DNA from: Enoplosus armatus
Lineage: Eukaryota > Chordata > Actinopteri > Centrarchiformes > Enoplosidae
NCBI RefSeq assembly: GCF_043641665.1
Contig: NC_092188.1
Span: forward strand, 17,629,704 to 17,693,703
Length of the DNA stretch: 64,000 bases
Reading direction: 5' to 3'
The first letter of the stretch is position 1, and each line of letters begins with the position of its first letter. A model generated the notes under the pieces. It did not search any database and had not been told where the DNA came from. It was given only the letters and a program-made list of their open reading frames with translations. Shown piece by piece: positions 40,543 through 53,365 of the stretch. The translations under genes were made by a program, and so were the position numbers.

Positions 40543-42992
40543 CGCTACATGCTATGAAGCATCAGGTGTCCTGAGGGGTAATTCCTCTGATAGAAACACA
40601 AGCATCAGGGAAATTCCACAGCACTTGAAAACTCCTTCACACACAACCACACACACATAAAATCTGATTAGTTTATCATTTTCAGAATGCCGATACCACC
40701 CTCATAGGGTTTTTCCTCCCCGCAGTAATAAGGGGCTCTTTTGTCATCAAAGGTTATATGTGATCAAGTCTGTCATTTATACTATTCCAAGGTCATGGTT
40801 TCACTCTCATCCTTATCTGTGTCCACACATCCTCTCATTCCGCTGGTTTCATATGCCCTGGCATGTCTCTCTGCCGGCAGCTTTATTGTATAGGTACCAC
40901 TTGAACTGGTCTACCAAACCTGTCCAGGCAACATCTGAATTGGGAAGGCTATTATGAGTAGAAAGTACAGCACTGTGGAAATATATCCAGCGTTTGTTGG
41001 ACTGAAATTCTGTCATTTCTTGCAAATATATTCACTTAATAGCATTTCAGTTACTCTGGCTTCACACTCTGGCTTCTGACTGGACCCTTTTTCATCTCCT
41101 CATGAAAGCTGTATGACTGTTGGCCTGCCTTTTTTTGCAATATTAATAAAAAATCAGATCCAAATAGTGTTGCTTTGTTGCACTTTCTTGCTGTTAAGTA
41201 TAGAGGCCAGTGCACAAATTACAGTTAAGTTATTTTGAAACCAATCTCCATTGAACCCAGTAGTGGAATAGCTGAGCATAAACCAATCACTGTGCAACAT
41301 AAAGTGCAGTTAAGGTGCACCAATAAAAATAATAACCTTAATAAAAAATGAGTCCAAGTAAAAGGAGAGGATATGAACATGGCTATTAGATTTACAACAA
41401 CAGAACTCCACCAGCTGCTCTGCTACTACAAAGATTCTCCTGTCACATCAGTCTCCAACAAAACAGAAAAGACTGTTGCTGTTTTTGCTGGCATCTTAAT
41501 GGCAAGTCAGCTCGCATTTGTGGTATACTTGTATATGGGAGCCAACTGCATTGTTGAGAGTACATTTTCTGAGAGGTAATTTTTGGTGCTGCTGATTGCA
41601 ACACCTAAGGGAGATTTTAAAAGGTGGTGATGACATAGGTAAACTTTTCAAAAAGCTCTAAAGATCTATGTCACTGAATACACATGGGTACACACACATA
41701 TATGTGAAACAGAACAGAATAGGCGCAACAAACTTTGACACTTTGATACTTATAATCCATCCACGTCAATCATGTCTGTCTGACAGCCGAGGGGACAACA
41801 AAGCTGGAATTGCTTTTGTAAGCAGTGAAAAGTGAGACTTTTACATCTGCATCAACGATGAGATTCTAGTGTAGTTCATTTAGTCTTTTTACTACGCCTC
41901 CAGCCACAGAAATGTGATTTTACAAACTGTCAAACCACACTACTTCTCCCCTTAGCTCTGCCAATCCTCCAATGTGTTAAAATGCATATCAGTCATTTAT
42001 ATCTGCAAAGGCAAAAAGAAGGGTAAAAGCACTAAAGGAAGTAACTGAACACTGAGCAGCTAGTATTGTATAGTAGGAAGGAATAACAAGCTGTGTTGAA
42101 ATGCTCTTAAGTAAGGCATTTAGCTCGTTGTTCTTCCATACCCTTTACTGCTAGCTCAGTGTTTGTCTCTTAAGCTTGAATGGCTACAACAACCAAAATG
42201 TCAATGAGACTTTGTTCGTAAAGGTGCTCCATTCAGGACAAACCTTACCTTATCATTTATAGCCTGCTAAAATAACTGGACATGTGTAATCAGGGAATAA
42301 AGAGAAAGACAACGTCCTCCTTTGATGCTTTGAATACTGTGATATACTGTACAATTAAACTAATCTAGAGTGACAAAAGTAACACAAGAGTATGCACCAA
42401 AACATATTCAATAGTCAACACATAAGCACACCTCAAGTATCCACACACAAGCATCAAATTCACACAAGCATGGACACACACCCACACACAGAGCAATCAG
42501 TGGTGCCAAGACAGACATCTCACTCCTGCTGACATCCCCCCACAAGACTGAAGATGTCTCTCCACCGCTGTCACGCTGTCAAACCGTCAAGAAGAGACAG
42601 AGGAAGACGGACAGGCAGGAAGAGAGAAAATCAAGAGTGTTACACAGAGTGGGAGAGAAATGCAAAGACTTCTTCCTGAGATAAAAATGACAGGCACAAC
42701 AACAGTCTGTGATTTTCCGAGGGCAGTGAAGTCATGCTTGCTTGTTTGATGTTCTGATGCTTAACGGGGACGCACTGAGACAACAGCTGGCCTCACAGTC
42801 CCAACACAAGCCGCAGCAAGTGGAACAGTCCCGCTGCTTTAGGACGAATCACCAACTTAGTATCTAAAGTATAATGCATGACCACACTGATCAAGACCAG
42901 TATGTTATTGCTCTGGGATTGTATGTTCAAATCTGTGTGTAACCAATCAGAAATCACACAACTAGTTTAATAATATCTCCCATCCTTACTCT

Positions 42993-43406
42993 AGCTGTAT
43001 CCAAAATCACTCCCTTGTTCACCCACTCACTATTTCCTATTTAAAACGCACAATATGTAATTTTCTGGGGGTCTCTTAATCAAAACAATAACAAAAGACG
43101 GTGTTTGGTGACATTGTGAAGTAGCGTGGGGTCATGGGAGTTGTTGTTTTCATCACTATTGTGGTCAGCCGAATTATCCGCAAAGGTCTCCTCCCCTCCA
43201 AAACAAACAGACCCGGTAAAAACACTGAATAAAGCAGCTTCACGTTAAAATCAGTGTTTCTCTGAAGGCAGACACAGGACGTCTGGGAGGGGCTGTGAGC
43301 CGAGCTGCCGCTAATGTTTGTTCAGCTTGTTTCTCTGATAACTTAAGACAACCACAACGCTGACGCAGACCGTTACTTTGACTAAAATTACAGATCTATG
43401 GGTATG

Positions 43407-43442
<36 letters not shown>

Positions 43443-43808
43443 GGTGTGTATATATAAAACTCTTGTCATTTTCAGACATTTTAATGTGAAAAAGTTACAT
43501 ATTATACCTTTAACATACAGTCAGTAGTTAATGAAATTTCAGACACTACAGACAGGTGTAGAATAACAGGACTGTTAATTATCGCATTTATGACATCAGA
43601 CACAATGCATTGTGGGATTGTTAGCAGAAAGTAGCGTACATGCCATTACACTACTTATTTTTGTTCCATCATGGAACCATTGTGGTTTTTCTTAAGGGGG
43701 CAATATAATGCACCAAATTCACACGCAGAATTCGGACACTTACATAAAATGGCGGAGGGGTAATATAGTGCACTACATACTAAACAGGTTGATTTTGGAC
43801 ACAACTGC
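42993..43808. mobile_element. short inverted-terminal-repeat element (MITE) with an internal insertion
   Basis: The left end reads GCTGTATCCAAAATCAC. The right end, reverse-complemented, reads GCAGTTGTGTCCAAAATCAA, an imperfect terminal inverted repeat. Inside are words typical of a common fish MITE (CCACTCACTATTTCCTA, ACAATGCATTGTGGGATTG, ATAGTGCACTACATACTAAA). It has no transposase frame. Most of its left half is a separate inserted element (43041-43513). The flanking duplication was not resolved. Confidence 0.6.
43041..43513. mobile_element. nested MITE flanked by TTAA (piggyBac-like target site)
   Basis: TTAA stands at both edges (43041-43044 and 43510-43513). The ends are inverted: the left is TTAAAACGCACAATATGTAA, and the right reverse-complemented is TTAAAGGTATAATATGTAAC. 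TTAA duplications are characteristic of piggyBac-type transposition. It contains a TA/TG microsatellite near 43405-43455 and no transposase. It lies inside the element at 42993-43808, so it inserted later. Confidence 0.6.
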
Positions 43809-46204
43809 TTTCTGTTTGTTTAGAACAGTTTTTTTTTTCATTTTCTGTTTCCAACTCAGTTTGTTGACTCACTTAACCCAATCAGATTTTGCCATGACTT
43901 CCATGAGCCAATCATCTTGTTGCAGTCATAACTTCAGTCCCTTCTTTGCTGCTTTCAGCCATCATTTAAGTGTCAGATTGATGCAACCCACCTCCATCCC
44001 TCCACCTCCTGTTTTCATTAGAACCAGCTGTCTGATGGGTCCATCCAGTGAGCTCATCGTAAATCCAGCTCCAGATCCCATCCATCTAGATCTTCAGCTA
44101 GGCTTAATGTTCTTCAATTCTTCACCACCAGCACTGTCTCGACTCCATTGTGGTAGATATTCCTGCATGGCTCATGCCACGATTACCCGTAAAAAATGAC
44201 AATGTCACGATGGGTGACACCAGACCTCTTCAACTTTTCCCATCGTGCACAGTCTCTTGTGTTTGAAATGCTACATCCCAGAATCATATCATATGTAACG
44301 AGAAAAGAAATTGCAGAAACAATTGTTCTACCTTACACCCATGACAATCCTTTCTGCCACTCAAAATTCTTTGTCTGGGTAGTTTCAAATTGTTACCAGT
44401 GAGGAGGATGTCAGCAGATAGACGCTCAACAAGTAAACATTAGATCAATGCTGAATTTGAGCTCGCACCTGTTTTGTCTGGTACTTATTCACAAAGAGAC
44501 ACAAATGTCTGCACATCATCAAAATTATGATTTTGTTAGGCAAAACTAAAGAGGGAAACTAACAAAGCAAAAGAGACCGAAAGAAAATTACTGTGCACTG
44601 CTCGAACAGTCCTACTAGTTCCACTCCAGACTCCATACCACACACTACCGACCAAGGAAAATTCCAGGTAATTCATTGTGTTGGTGAGTAAAGTGTTTTC
44701 TGTTCACTGGTTCAGAAGGTAAAGACATTGGGATATCACTGTCAGCCCTATTTTTTAAACAGGAGTTGCGGAGTTACAAATTCTAACAAATTGAACACAA
44801 CCAAGATCAGAAAGTTAAAGATGATGTGTGCATCGTGTAAGTACAGTCTGACGCGCATCATGGAGAGTAGATCAAACTAAAAAATCCCCCACTCAGGTAA
44901 TCGTTTTGCGCTGCCACAGTTAGCTCAGGGAGCAAGACTGACATGTTAATCAGAGCACTATTTGTAGTTGACGCAGGAAACCATCCATTAATACATCATG
45001 TTTGAAATGTAAACTTCCTCTCTTTTTATGGAACAAGAAAGGCTATGTTTTAAACTAGAAAGCTTTTGATGAGTTCTACACAAAGGGAACTTGTAAACGG
45101 GGAGCACTAACATTACAGACCAAAGCATGTCTGTCATGCCATGTTTATTAATCTATGGTGATCATTCATCTTCATTTGTGCCATAAGCACATTTGCCATT
45201 TGACTCCTTATAGGTGTATATGATGTATACGGATGCCACAGACTTCTGTTAAACAAAACATCATCGAGCAAGATGAGAAGATGAATGTAATATGTGTAAA
45301 TACATAAGCACATGGCTATTTCTTCAAATAGCTGTACACCAGCAGCAGCATCTCTTTGGGAAAAATGTTGTTTCTTCATTTTTACAAACAATTCATTCAG
45401 TGAGGGCAGACAAGCAATGGGTTAAATAATACTGATAAGCCGTTATTATGTTTGTTTAGTTACAAAAACATGTCACACAGTGCGGGAGAACAGCACACTG
45501 TGGGAGACTGTCCACAGACAATTGATCTTGGCCCAATAAACTATTATTATTATTGTGTATAATTGAATTCAAACTGCATTTTAATCAACACTTTCCTCCA
45601 ATGGAAAGTGGGGCCTCCTGCAAAGCGAAATAACATTTGGTTCATGGTGTTTGGCCACATATAATTCTGCAGCATTCACACCCAAAATTACAGTGGACTG
45701 CAGTCAGTCGTTCCACAGCGTTTCGGAGGTGAGGTTGAGGCCCCCAGCAGCGCTTCTGCAGCCAGCAAGGGCAGTCTTAATGAATAGCGAGATAGATGAT
45801 AAATGTGGCCATATGGTGGAGCCGGCTGGCCAAGCCAGGGGTGCTAGCTAGCTCTGCTAAACACACACACACACGCACGCACACACCCTCGTACCTCTCT
45901 CTCTTTTCGCTCCTTAGCTAGAAAAGAAGAGTCATCAAACTCGGCACAGCTCGAGACAGCAGCAGGTAGGGGTTAATGACCTCCAGGTCCTTTGGAGAGA
46001 TGGAGTGTTACGGCCTACTGTGAAATCATCACCACACTTCCTGTCAAAAAGTTTCACAGAAGTTGGAGCGAGGACACAAACTAACTGTGCATGAGCCAGA
46101 CTGTCACTCAGTAGCGGTGACTTTTTAATTACCAGCATTGTATGTGCCTCAGCGCATAAATGCAGGAAGTCTTCTTAATTTATATTTGCCTCTCTGGTGA
46201 TTTG

Positions 46205-46295
<91 letters not shown>

Positions 46296-49200
46296 TATGT
46301 GTGGGGCTTAACTGAATCACAGCAGATGAAGCCATATGCTGTCTGTCATACTTTGTAGGCAGTCGTTTTCTTGTTCCCTCTCCTCTGCCGTATACAATAC
46401 TCTTCTCTCTCTCTTATTACTATTCAACACACATACTCCACATCCTCATATACTGTAGCTACAGAAACGCACACACGCATAATCACTAACTAGCCTACAG
46501 ACAGACACACACAAACTATGCGCATTCACACACACATACACTCAAACGCGCAGAGAACAAGCCATTGTTCTCCTTTCATAGCAGATGCTATCTCTCTCTA
46601 ATTGGCTCAGCAAAAACAAAGGAAGGGCCTTGGATGCCCTGCTGCAGCTATGCTCATTCAGTCTACAGGGATGCCCTCTGTTGTACCAACACATATACGG
46701 GGGCCTTGGATATGGCTGACCTCTGTGCTGTCTAAAGAAGGCCGGTTCTTGATTACACGGCACAGTTTCAGGGTCTGTATTGAATCAGTAAGCAGGCGAG
46801 TGCACTTCACTTCAGAACAGTTTTGAAGCACAGTGTGAAAACACCCCGTAGGTTGCCAAGAACGCTCAGACCAATGGAGGTCTCGTGAACTCTACATGCA
46901 AATAGTGCTCTGAGGCTAAGCATCTCGCAAACGGCAGGAAGTACGCAATACAATGTTTGGTTTAGCCATTTTCTCATCAATTGTGTTCATCAAAATCTAG
47001 GATAAAAAAACAACTCCTCCCTACTACTATCTAAAGTTTACCACACCATTCCTCCCAGTGCAGCTTGACACACAATTGATGGGAGATAAGTCTTCACCAC
47101 ATCGTGACAATCCACGGCTGTCAAACTTCCCCAGTGTTTGGAAACGGAGTGAGAGAGAGAAATGTCTACTGTAGGTGTGATTTGTGTTGGTGCAGTTTAG
47201 TTCAGCAGTGTGAAACAACTCTGAGACAGCGGCATGATATATGATCGCACTGCTGGCATCACTGATCTTAACTTTAACTGCAATAGTGCAGTTGTAGTGG
47301 TTTAGGTGTTATATTGCAGAGAAAGGGATCATAGAGGGTATGCTGTGACCCCACCATCCATACATACGTCTCACTGGTGATTAATAAGAGGTGAATACGT
47401 TCTACTTTGCCAAGAGACAAAGGTAAATATATTCTGCATGTCTGTACTCTCAACTAATGTTCTAACTCAAGGTTTTACAAGGCAGTAAAACACAATTTTG
47501 TCCAACCATCAGCCAATCTACTCCTTTACAATGAGTTTCATATGCCTTTGAATGTCTCTTTGTCGTCCATTATAATCACTCGAGTGCCTAATGCACGGGT
47601 GGATGGATGAGTAAAATAACAAAGAAATAGCACCCTCTCCTGGTAGGAAATGATCATTACACGCATCTGCTGTTGCTTCCGCCCTCTCGGCTTCATCAAT
47701 GTAGATTTATGGACAGCACGTTTATATCAAAAACAGGCACGAGATGATCACCCAAACAAACAACAACTGTGATCATACACCAAAAGATACCACCCAATAC
47801 AGCAGTGTCAATCTGCTATAAGCTGTTGTGAAGAGATAGCTGCCGTGGAAGTCTCAGTTTGAAGAGGTTCAAAGTCCTAAAATTGTCAAAAATGATTAAG
47901 AACCAAGCGACTGATTAATAATTTCCAAAGAACAGCAAGTGCTTGTGTTTTCCTGGTCCAGTCCTTTCCCATCAACATCTAATTACATGGGCTGTAACAT
48001 AAATAATTCATGCAGCACTTTAGGACAAAAACATGACAATCAACACAGCCGATCTGCAACTTCTGTCATTACTAATTCAGCATCTGCTGAATGCTTTTCT
48101 ACCACTTTTTCTGTCACTTGGCCTGATTGCAGGACGCATGTGTTTGTGTGCAAAGAGTGAGTGTGTGTCTGCATAATATATGTCCAAACAATTTATTATT
48201 CAACCCTTTTGCTTATTCCTATAAGTATAAAGGATTACTCGCTATAGCCTTGAATGGTTACTAAATTTGATTCAAGCCGTCTCTGCGTTCTAGTGACTAC
48301 TACTGCTTACAGCCAAATGTAAAATGAATTAGATTTTTCAAGTGACCATTATTTCTGTATTATGTTGTCATAGAGCTCATGCTTGCAAACACATCCCGAG
48401 TGCTCCGAACAAGCACTTAATTTGGGCATTGAACTAGCACATGCATAATAATGACCTTATTTGCATATATTATGTCAGTCTGTTTAGTATGTTAATGCTT
48501 GGTAAACTTCTGGGTTTAATCATTCAGCAGACATTCTAACTGGGAGTTTGTTAATTGGTTATATTGATGCTCTGACACAATCTACAGGCAGGTCTCGTTT
48601 GTTCATTTCAGCCTACTTTCCTACTTTACACAGTGCGTTACATGGCATTTTTTATGTCTTGGTTTCACCATCTAGGGGATTTATTGTACAGTTTGCATAC
48701 AAAAGAGCAGATTTTCACATTTAATTCTAAGTCAACCAAGTAATGATGCTAAAACAAATGCTACTTATGTGTGAGGTTAACAAAATGAAGCTGACTTGGC
48801 CATTACAATGGGACTATACTTTAAAACAGGCTACAGCAGCACAGAAATCCCCCTTAACATATACAATAGAGGGATTTACAAGGTAATGAAGGGATATAGT
48901 ATGTTGTTCTCACTGATACTGCATTTGGCTTCCCTTGACACAGTCACGTCTACAAGATAACCTGTAATTTCATTTCTTCTGCAGACACCACTAGAATTGA
49001 AATTTGAAAGATTATTTAGATAAAACGATGGTAAGAACATAGAAAGATGCTGTCAGTAATCAATTAGAAAACAAATTTGACTTTTTATTCATTCTTTAGG
49101 ACTGATACAACAGTATATATATGACATTTATCATCAAATACTGTGAATGACGTAATGCAAGAGGGATCTCAAGTTTATAAATTAATGTAAAAGGTTTTTC

Positions 49201-50235
49201 ATACCAGTTTCACCACTATCAGCAGAGGAGTAAAGACACAGTAAATAATGTATCTGACCTACCAGGGAAAATTCCTACAGAGCAGACTGAGGAAGAGCAA
49301 CATATTTAAGACTGAGAGACTGTACTGTCCTAAGCATCTTCCAATGCAGTGAGCTGTATTTATGAACTTTAAAAGGTCTTGACTTCAGGTTATTCAATTA
49401 CAAGATTCTGAGATTTCTTATTGACCTTCAGATACCCAAGTGTAGCACTGTCATATTCATTTATTATACTATTTTTCTTCAAGCTGACGGCACTAAAAAG
49501 TATGGTGGGCTGTGAAACTTCACTACAAGCAGAGCACTGGAAGTGCTTTTAGGGAGCAAAATCTACAATAGGGTACAAACAGGAAGGACACTGACTAGTC
49601 TAACAGCTCAGTGTAATCAAAGAGAAAGCCATGTCCCTATCTAACGTTCACAACGTGTGTTGTTGTATACAGAAGGACACTGAAGGTGTGCGTGACCCAC
49701 ACTACATTTAAAGGCAACAACAATAAATGAAATAAAACAGACAGAACTGTATGGAGTGTCAGTGAGCTACTGTCCCATTTAGATCACACTACTGCAACTG
49801 CAAAATGTACTATGCTGGGATGGACAAGACTAACCGAAGTGAAATAAATAATGCAAAGACATCACCATTAGCCTAAACAATGGCATTCTAATGTTAACTT
49901 GTACAATCCCCTCCTGGAATATATTGTAGCACTGTAAACTCAAATCTTGTGCCAAATATGGCAATTCAAAACTGTCAAATTGTGTTCTTAATGATCTTAA
50001 CTCACATAAACATTTAGGAACAACTGGAAGGTTTCTCTAAAAACTGTCTATATCCTCATATAACATGGTGTCACACTGCTTTGTCTCTCTGTTGCAAGGA
50101 GCTACACATGTCAATCGTTAGCCTTTCCCCCACCCTTTTAAATCATGTCATTTGTTGGCTCTCTGTCTGCCATTGTTACCTCTGCCAGTCGTTTGACCTT
50201 GTTGACCTTGTATGATGAAACCACTAAGGTAGCCA
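43809..50235. other. intergenic, no gene seen; includes presumed zcwpw2 3' flank
   Basis: No supported exon. Contains a long TG tract (46206-46292) and mostly AT-rich sequence. The part just left of 50236 would be 3' UTR and downstream flank of the zcwpw2-like gene. I could not place its polyadenylation signal with confidence. The interval 48410-48590 is AT-rich, repeat-free and contains an ATTTGCATA octamer-like word. Confidence 0.5.
46206..46292. repeat. (TG)n microsatellite with one interruption
   Basis: About 87 bp of TG with a single CAT interruption near 46258-46260. Confidence 0.95.
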
Positions 50236-50382
50236 TCAGTCATGAGTCGTCCTGGCGTCCTGTGAACCACCAGCCTGTGAACTCAGCCTCCTCAGGTCCT
50301 CCCTGCTGGCCGCACTCTCAAACCTGAAGCCCTCTATGACCAAGGTCTCTCCATCCTCCTCCATGCTGGCCTGACAATCCCG
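50236..50382 (-). CDS. zcwpw2: zcwpw2-like last coding exon
   Basis: It begins after the acceptor GTTACAG, in phase 0, and runs 48 codons to a TGA. The core MEEDGETLVIEGFRFESAAS matches the conserved acidic LVIDG-type tail of ZCWPW2. The frame is intact. Confidence 0.72.
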   Translation of the reverse strand, partial: RDCQASMEEDGETLVIEGFRFESAASREDLRRLSSQAGGSQDARTTHD

Positions 50383-50548
50383 CTGTAACTGTCAAAACAT
50401 CAACATGTATACTAGACCACGCTGTGCACAGTATGCCTGAGCACATCAAATACTAACAAGGTAATTTGTACATTAATCATTGTTAGAAACTGCCCTGTAC
50501 ATTATGTGCAATAGAGAGAATAGAGATGGGCACATAGGTTTATGTGTC

Positions 50549-50601
<53 letters not shown>

Positions 50602-52333
50602 TTGCATGCTTCCTGATAGAAAGAGAATCTATATACACCAACAGTCCTCCATGCTAGCTTAGTCTTTTACTAGCCTGGTTCCAGACCTCTGTATAAGTGC
50701 CAACTTTTGTTTGAGAGAAGGCCTTTTTTTCATGAATAGAAGCAACTTAACCAATCACCGCCTTTGTAGGCAGGACTGAGGATGGGATTGTCATCGAACT
50801 GGGCTACAGCCACAATCCAGAGAAACATGGCAACTATCAAAGCTATTGTAAATGAACTGCCTGAAATAACAGCTCTTAAATCAGAACATCATGTATTGAA
50901 GGCATTTCTTTAAAGCAAAGATATTTTTCTACTTTCTCGTCTATTTGTTGACCCCTCTGGTACTTGGCCCCACGAAATAGGTCAGGAGGATATAATGCTC
51001 AAAGCTGTTTGTCCCTTGATTGCTTTGATGGAAGATCATGTAAAAGAGGCTGAGAGGCTTGCCTTAGAGTGCACAATTAAATGCTAAATAGGTAAACAGC
51101 TTCTATGTCAACTGAAAACTATATTGATGACAATTCAGTTTACATGTCAGGCTAGTGTTTTGCAGCTGAGAGCGCAAATTAACTGTGTTGCTATGCAACT
51201 GTAGGGAACTCATGTAACCTGATCACTTCTGACCTCAGTATTGAGTGAATGTAATAGTCCTATCTGCTTCATTACATGCATTAAAGACAGGATGAAATGA
51301 TTCAGACAAATACACCTCCCTGTTCGAACCCATAACAGAGCTGCGGTGTCAGTAAGGGAAAGAACAAAGACAAAGACAAATCTCATAGATCCAATGTTAC
51401 CAACATAAAGTAGGGTTAAGATTAGACAAATAAAAGTACTTGGTTAAGGTTAGGGACCTATTGTGGTCATGGCCATTGTCACATGGTTCCATGACGTTCG
51501 GGATTCCCACCCCTGCCTCTATCCGTACCGCTCTGCACCGTCTCTGGTTGGAGGGGCCTGTTGATTTACACCCGTCCAGCAGCTCCTCTATGTCTTTCAT
51601 CAGCAACTGAGCCTTTGACAGCACTGCAATGACATCGACACAAAAAATGCAAATTTAACTTTTGCAAATCTAAAAGGCAAAAATATAAAAATAAAACAGT
51701 TCAAGCTGTTATGAAATTCCATTTGTGGAAGGTATGTATTGAATATAACATGTGGGCATCAATCAAAAGTGGCAAAAAAGTTTGGATAGATGGGTATCTC
51801 TTAGGGAAAGACAGGAAAGGCATAGAGGACTCACAAACTACTAGTTGGAATTTCTATGTATGCCTATAAGTACAGTCTGAACACGCACTACAATAAACCA
51901 CATTCAAGAAAAGAAATGAATACTTGTTATTAAAATGATGGTGAAAATGTCACTTAATGTCATTGACTCTAACCATGTTAGCCTTAAATCAAGACTGACG
52001 TAAAGCCTAAAAAAACACATTACAAATTTGATGCATACAAAATAAAATATGGCTATTAACTCTATTTGGAAAGGAATATAAGAAAAGCTTTATAATGTAA
52101 TTGAAAGTTTCCTCTCTGAAAGACTAAGAACAAAACTAAACTAGTGTATACCACAGTCAAAGAGAAGAGAGTAAAAACGCAGTATCTATTGTGTTGGTAT
52201 ATGCAAGTGCTGGGCTTACACTCATGAGTCTTCAAGATGCAGATCTCAGGATCTTCTTCACATGTCATGTCACCGATCTCTGCAGCTTCCTCCATAGCCA
52301 AAGCACAGGGTTTGTATTTCACACTTTTGACTC
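50236..52333 (-). CDS. zcwpw2: zcwpw2-like, C-terminal exons only (zinc finger CW-type and PWWP domain protein 2)
   Basis: ZCWPW2 normally has a CW zinc finger and a PWWP domain that read histone H3 methylation. Three minus-strand exons with compatible phases join into about 118 codons: about 52333-52220, 51623-51529 and 50382-50236 (stop at 50238-50236). Their peptides match, in order, the human region after PWWP (VKYKPCALAMEEAAEIGD against WYKSALQEACLLYG), the LLKELEQML helix (LLMKDIEELLDG) and the acidic tail (EEDGETLVIEGFRFE against YEEDYLVIDGIKLK). The position between rbms3 and azi2, on the strand divergent from azi2, is that of human ZCWPW2. Oddly, no CW motif and no WPxWP motif was found on this strand in the 4 kb upstream. 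Either the reader domains are lost or highly diverged, or they lie elsewhere. It may be a decaying gene or a short isoform. The human comparison is from memory. Confidence 0.72.
50555..50595. repeat. (TG)n microsatellite
   Basis: A TG tract of about 41 bp, upstream of the last zcwpw2-like exon on that gene's strand, hence in its intron. Confidence 0.95.
50671..50825. repeat. possible dispersed repeat in zcwpw2-like intron
   Basis: The words TAGCCTGGTTCCAGACCTCT and CAATCACCGCCTTTGTAGGC resemble a fish dispersed repeat. The boundaries are not defined and no terminal repeats were found. Confidence 0.35.
51529..51623 (-). CDS. zcwpw2: zcwpw2-like internal exon
   Basis: The acceptor is CATTGCAG and the proposed donor is GCG|GTACGG. 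The 95-bp exon enters in phase 1 and leaves in phase 0, which fits both neighbours. It encodes LLSKAQLLMKDIEELLDGCK, then STGPSNQRRCRA. A weaker donor about 70 bp further on would extend it. Confidence 0.65.
52220..52333 (-). CDS. zcwpw2: zcwpw2-like exon, region following the PWWP domain
   Basis: It encodes SVKYKPCALAMEEAAEIGDM, then TCEEDPEICILKTHE, and ends in the donor GAGT|GTAAGC. The acceptor is uncertain: three AG sites lie within 17 bp (exon start 52340, 52333 or 52323), and none has a good pyrimidine tract, which may itself be a sign of decay. Confidence 0.6.
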
Positions 52334-52724
52334 CTAAAGCCTTTAGATTAATTAATATAGCACATTTAGAAAACATTTGGCAAAACAGCAAAAATAGCAA
52401 AACATGCATTTTAATAGCAGTGAATATAATAAATGACTCCCAAAAAACACAGTGGAATAAGACCAACATCAGAAGTCATGACAGCAAGTTGTCTATTATC
52501 AGAGCACATGAACTGAGTATTGTTCTTAATCTTGTAGAATTCTTCGGATTATTAATATTAAAATATTAAACATTAGAGCTAGATAATGTCTTGATCAACT
52601 ATTATAACTGTAATTAAGTAATTATCTTTTAGTCAGCAGGTTTACTAACAGCAAAAGAAGACATCAAAATGTAGAGCTGGTCAATATTTACAGAAGTAAA
52701 TACATGTTTTTAAATCACATATAC

Positions 52725-52756
52725 ATATATAGATATAGATATCTATATCTATATAT
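52725..52756. repeat. 32-bp perfect AT-rich palindrome
   Basis: ATATATAGATATAGAT is followed directly by its reverse complement, centred between 52740 and 52741 with no spacer. It lies upstream of the first visible zcwpw2-like exon. Confidence 0.9.
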
Positions 52757-53254
52757 ACAGTGATCACAAACAATGTTCACGTCACATTTCACTGGGTTCA
52801 GAAAATGGTATCACTTTAATTCACTATTGTGACGATTAGGGCAAAAAAAATGCAAGTAAGGTAAAGTTATTAAGATAAAATCAAAAATAAACACGATATT
52901 TAATCTAACGTTAGCTTTTTTGCTTTGGTGATTAATAGTTAGCTAGCTAGCTACATCAATATATCTCCTAGCTCAATAACTGTAACAGAAAATATGACGA
53001 TATGTTAATATGTTTTATAATATAATATGTTTTACCCTCAAACAAGATTATTTTCATTAATTTTTTTGTAAATGAGAAAGAAATGAACAGTTATATTTTG
53101 GTGGTCTCAGTGGAAGTTAACCTTAGCTTAATTTAGCAAGTAAGCAAACATTGGCTAAGTTTGCTAGGAAGAACAGTGCACATTGAACTGGCAACTTTCC
53201 CTATTTGCAGCCCTATTCAGTCGTATGGAGCCCCTTAGGGTCACGGCAACAGTA

Positions 53255-53365
53255 TTTTTGAGGAATACTTTTGCGTTACCACGCAATATGTTTTCCGTTC
53301 CCTCGCAATAATTTGCGTCCCCTTGCAATAACTTTTGCGTTACCTAGCATTAAATGTTGCGTTCC
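53255..53365. repeat. degenerate short tandem repeat, about 22-bp unit
   Basis: About five diverged units containing TTGCGTTCCCTCGCAATAA-like words (TTTTGCGTTACCACGCAATA, TTTGCGTCCCCTTGCAATAA, GTTGCGTTCCCCCTGATAAC). Probably part of a dispersed element. Confidence 0.7.

Noticed and set aside
43708..44199. 163-codon plus-strand open frame
   Set aside because: Its left part lies in the right end of an inverted-repeat element and the rest matches nothing I know.
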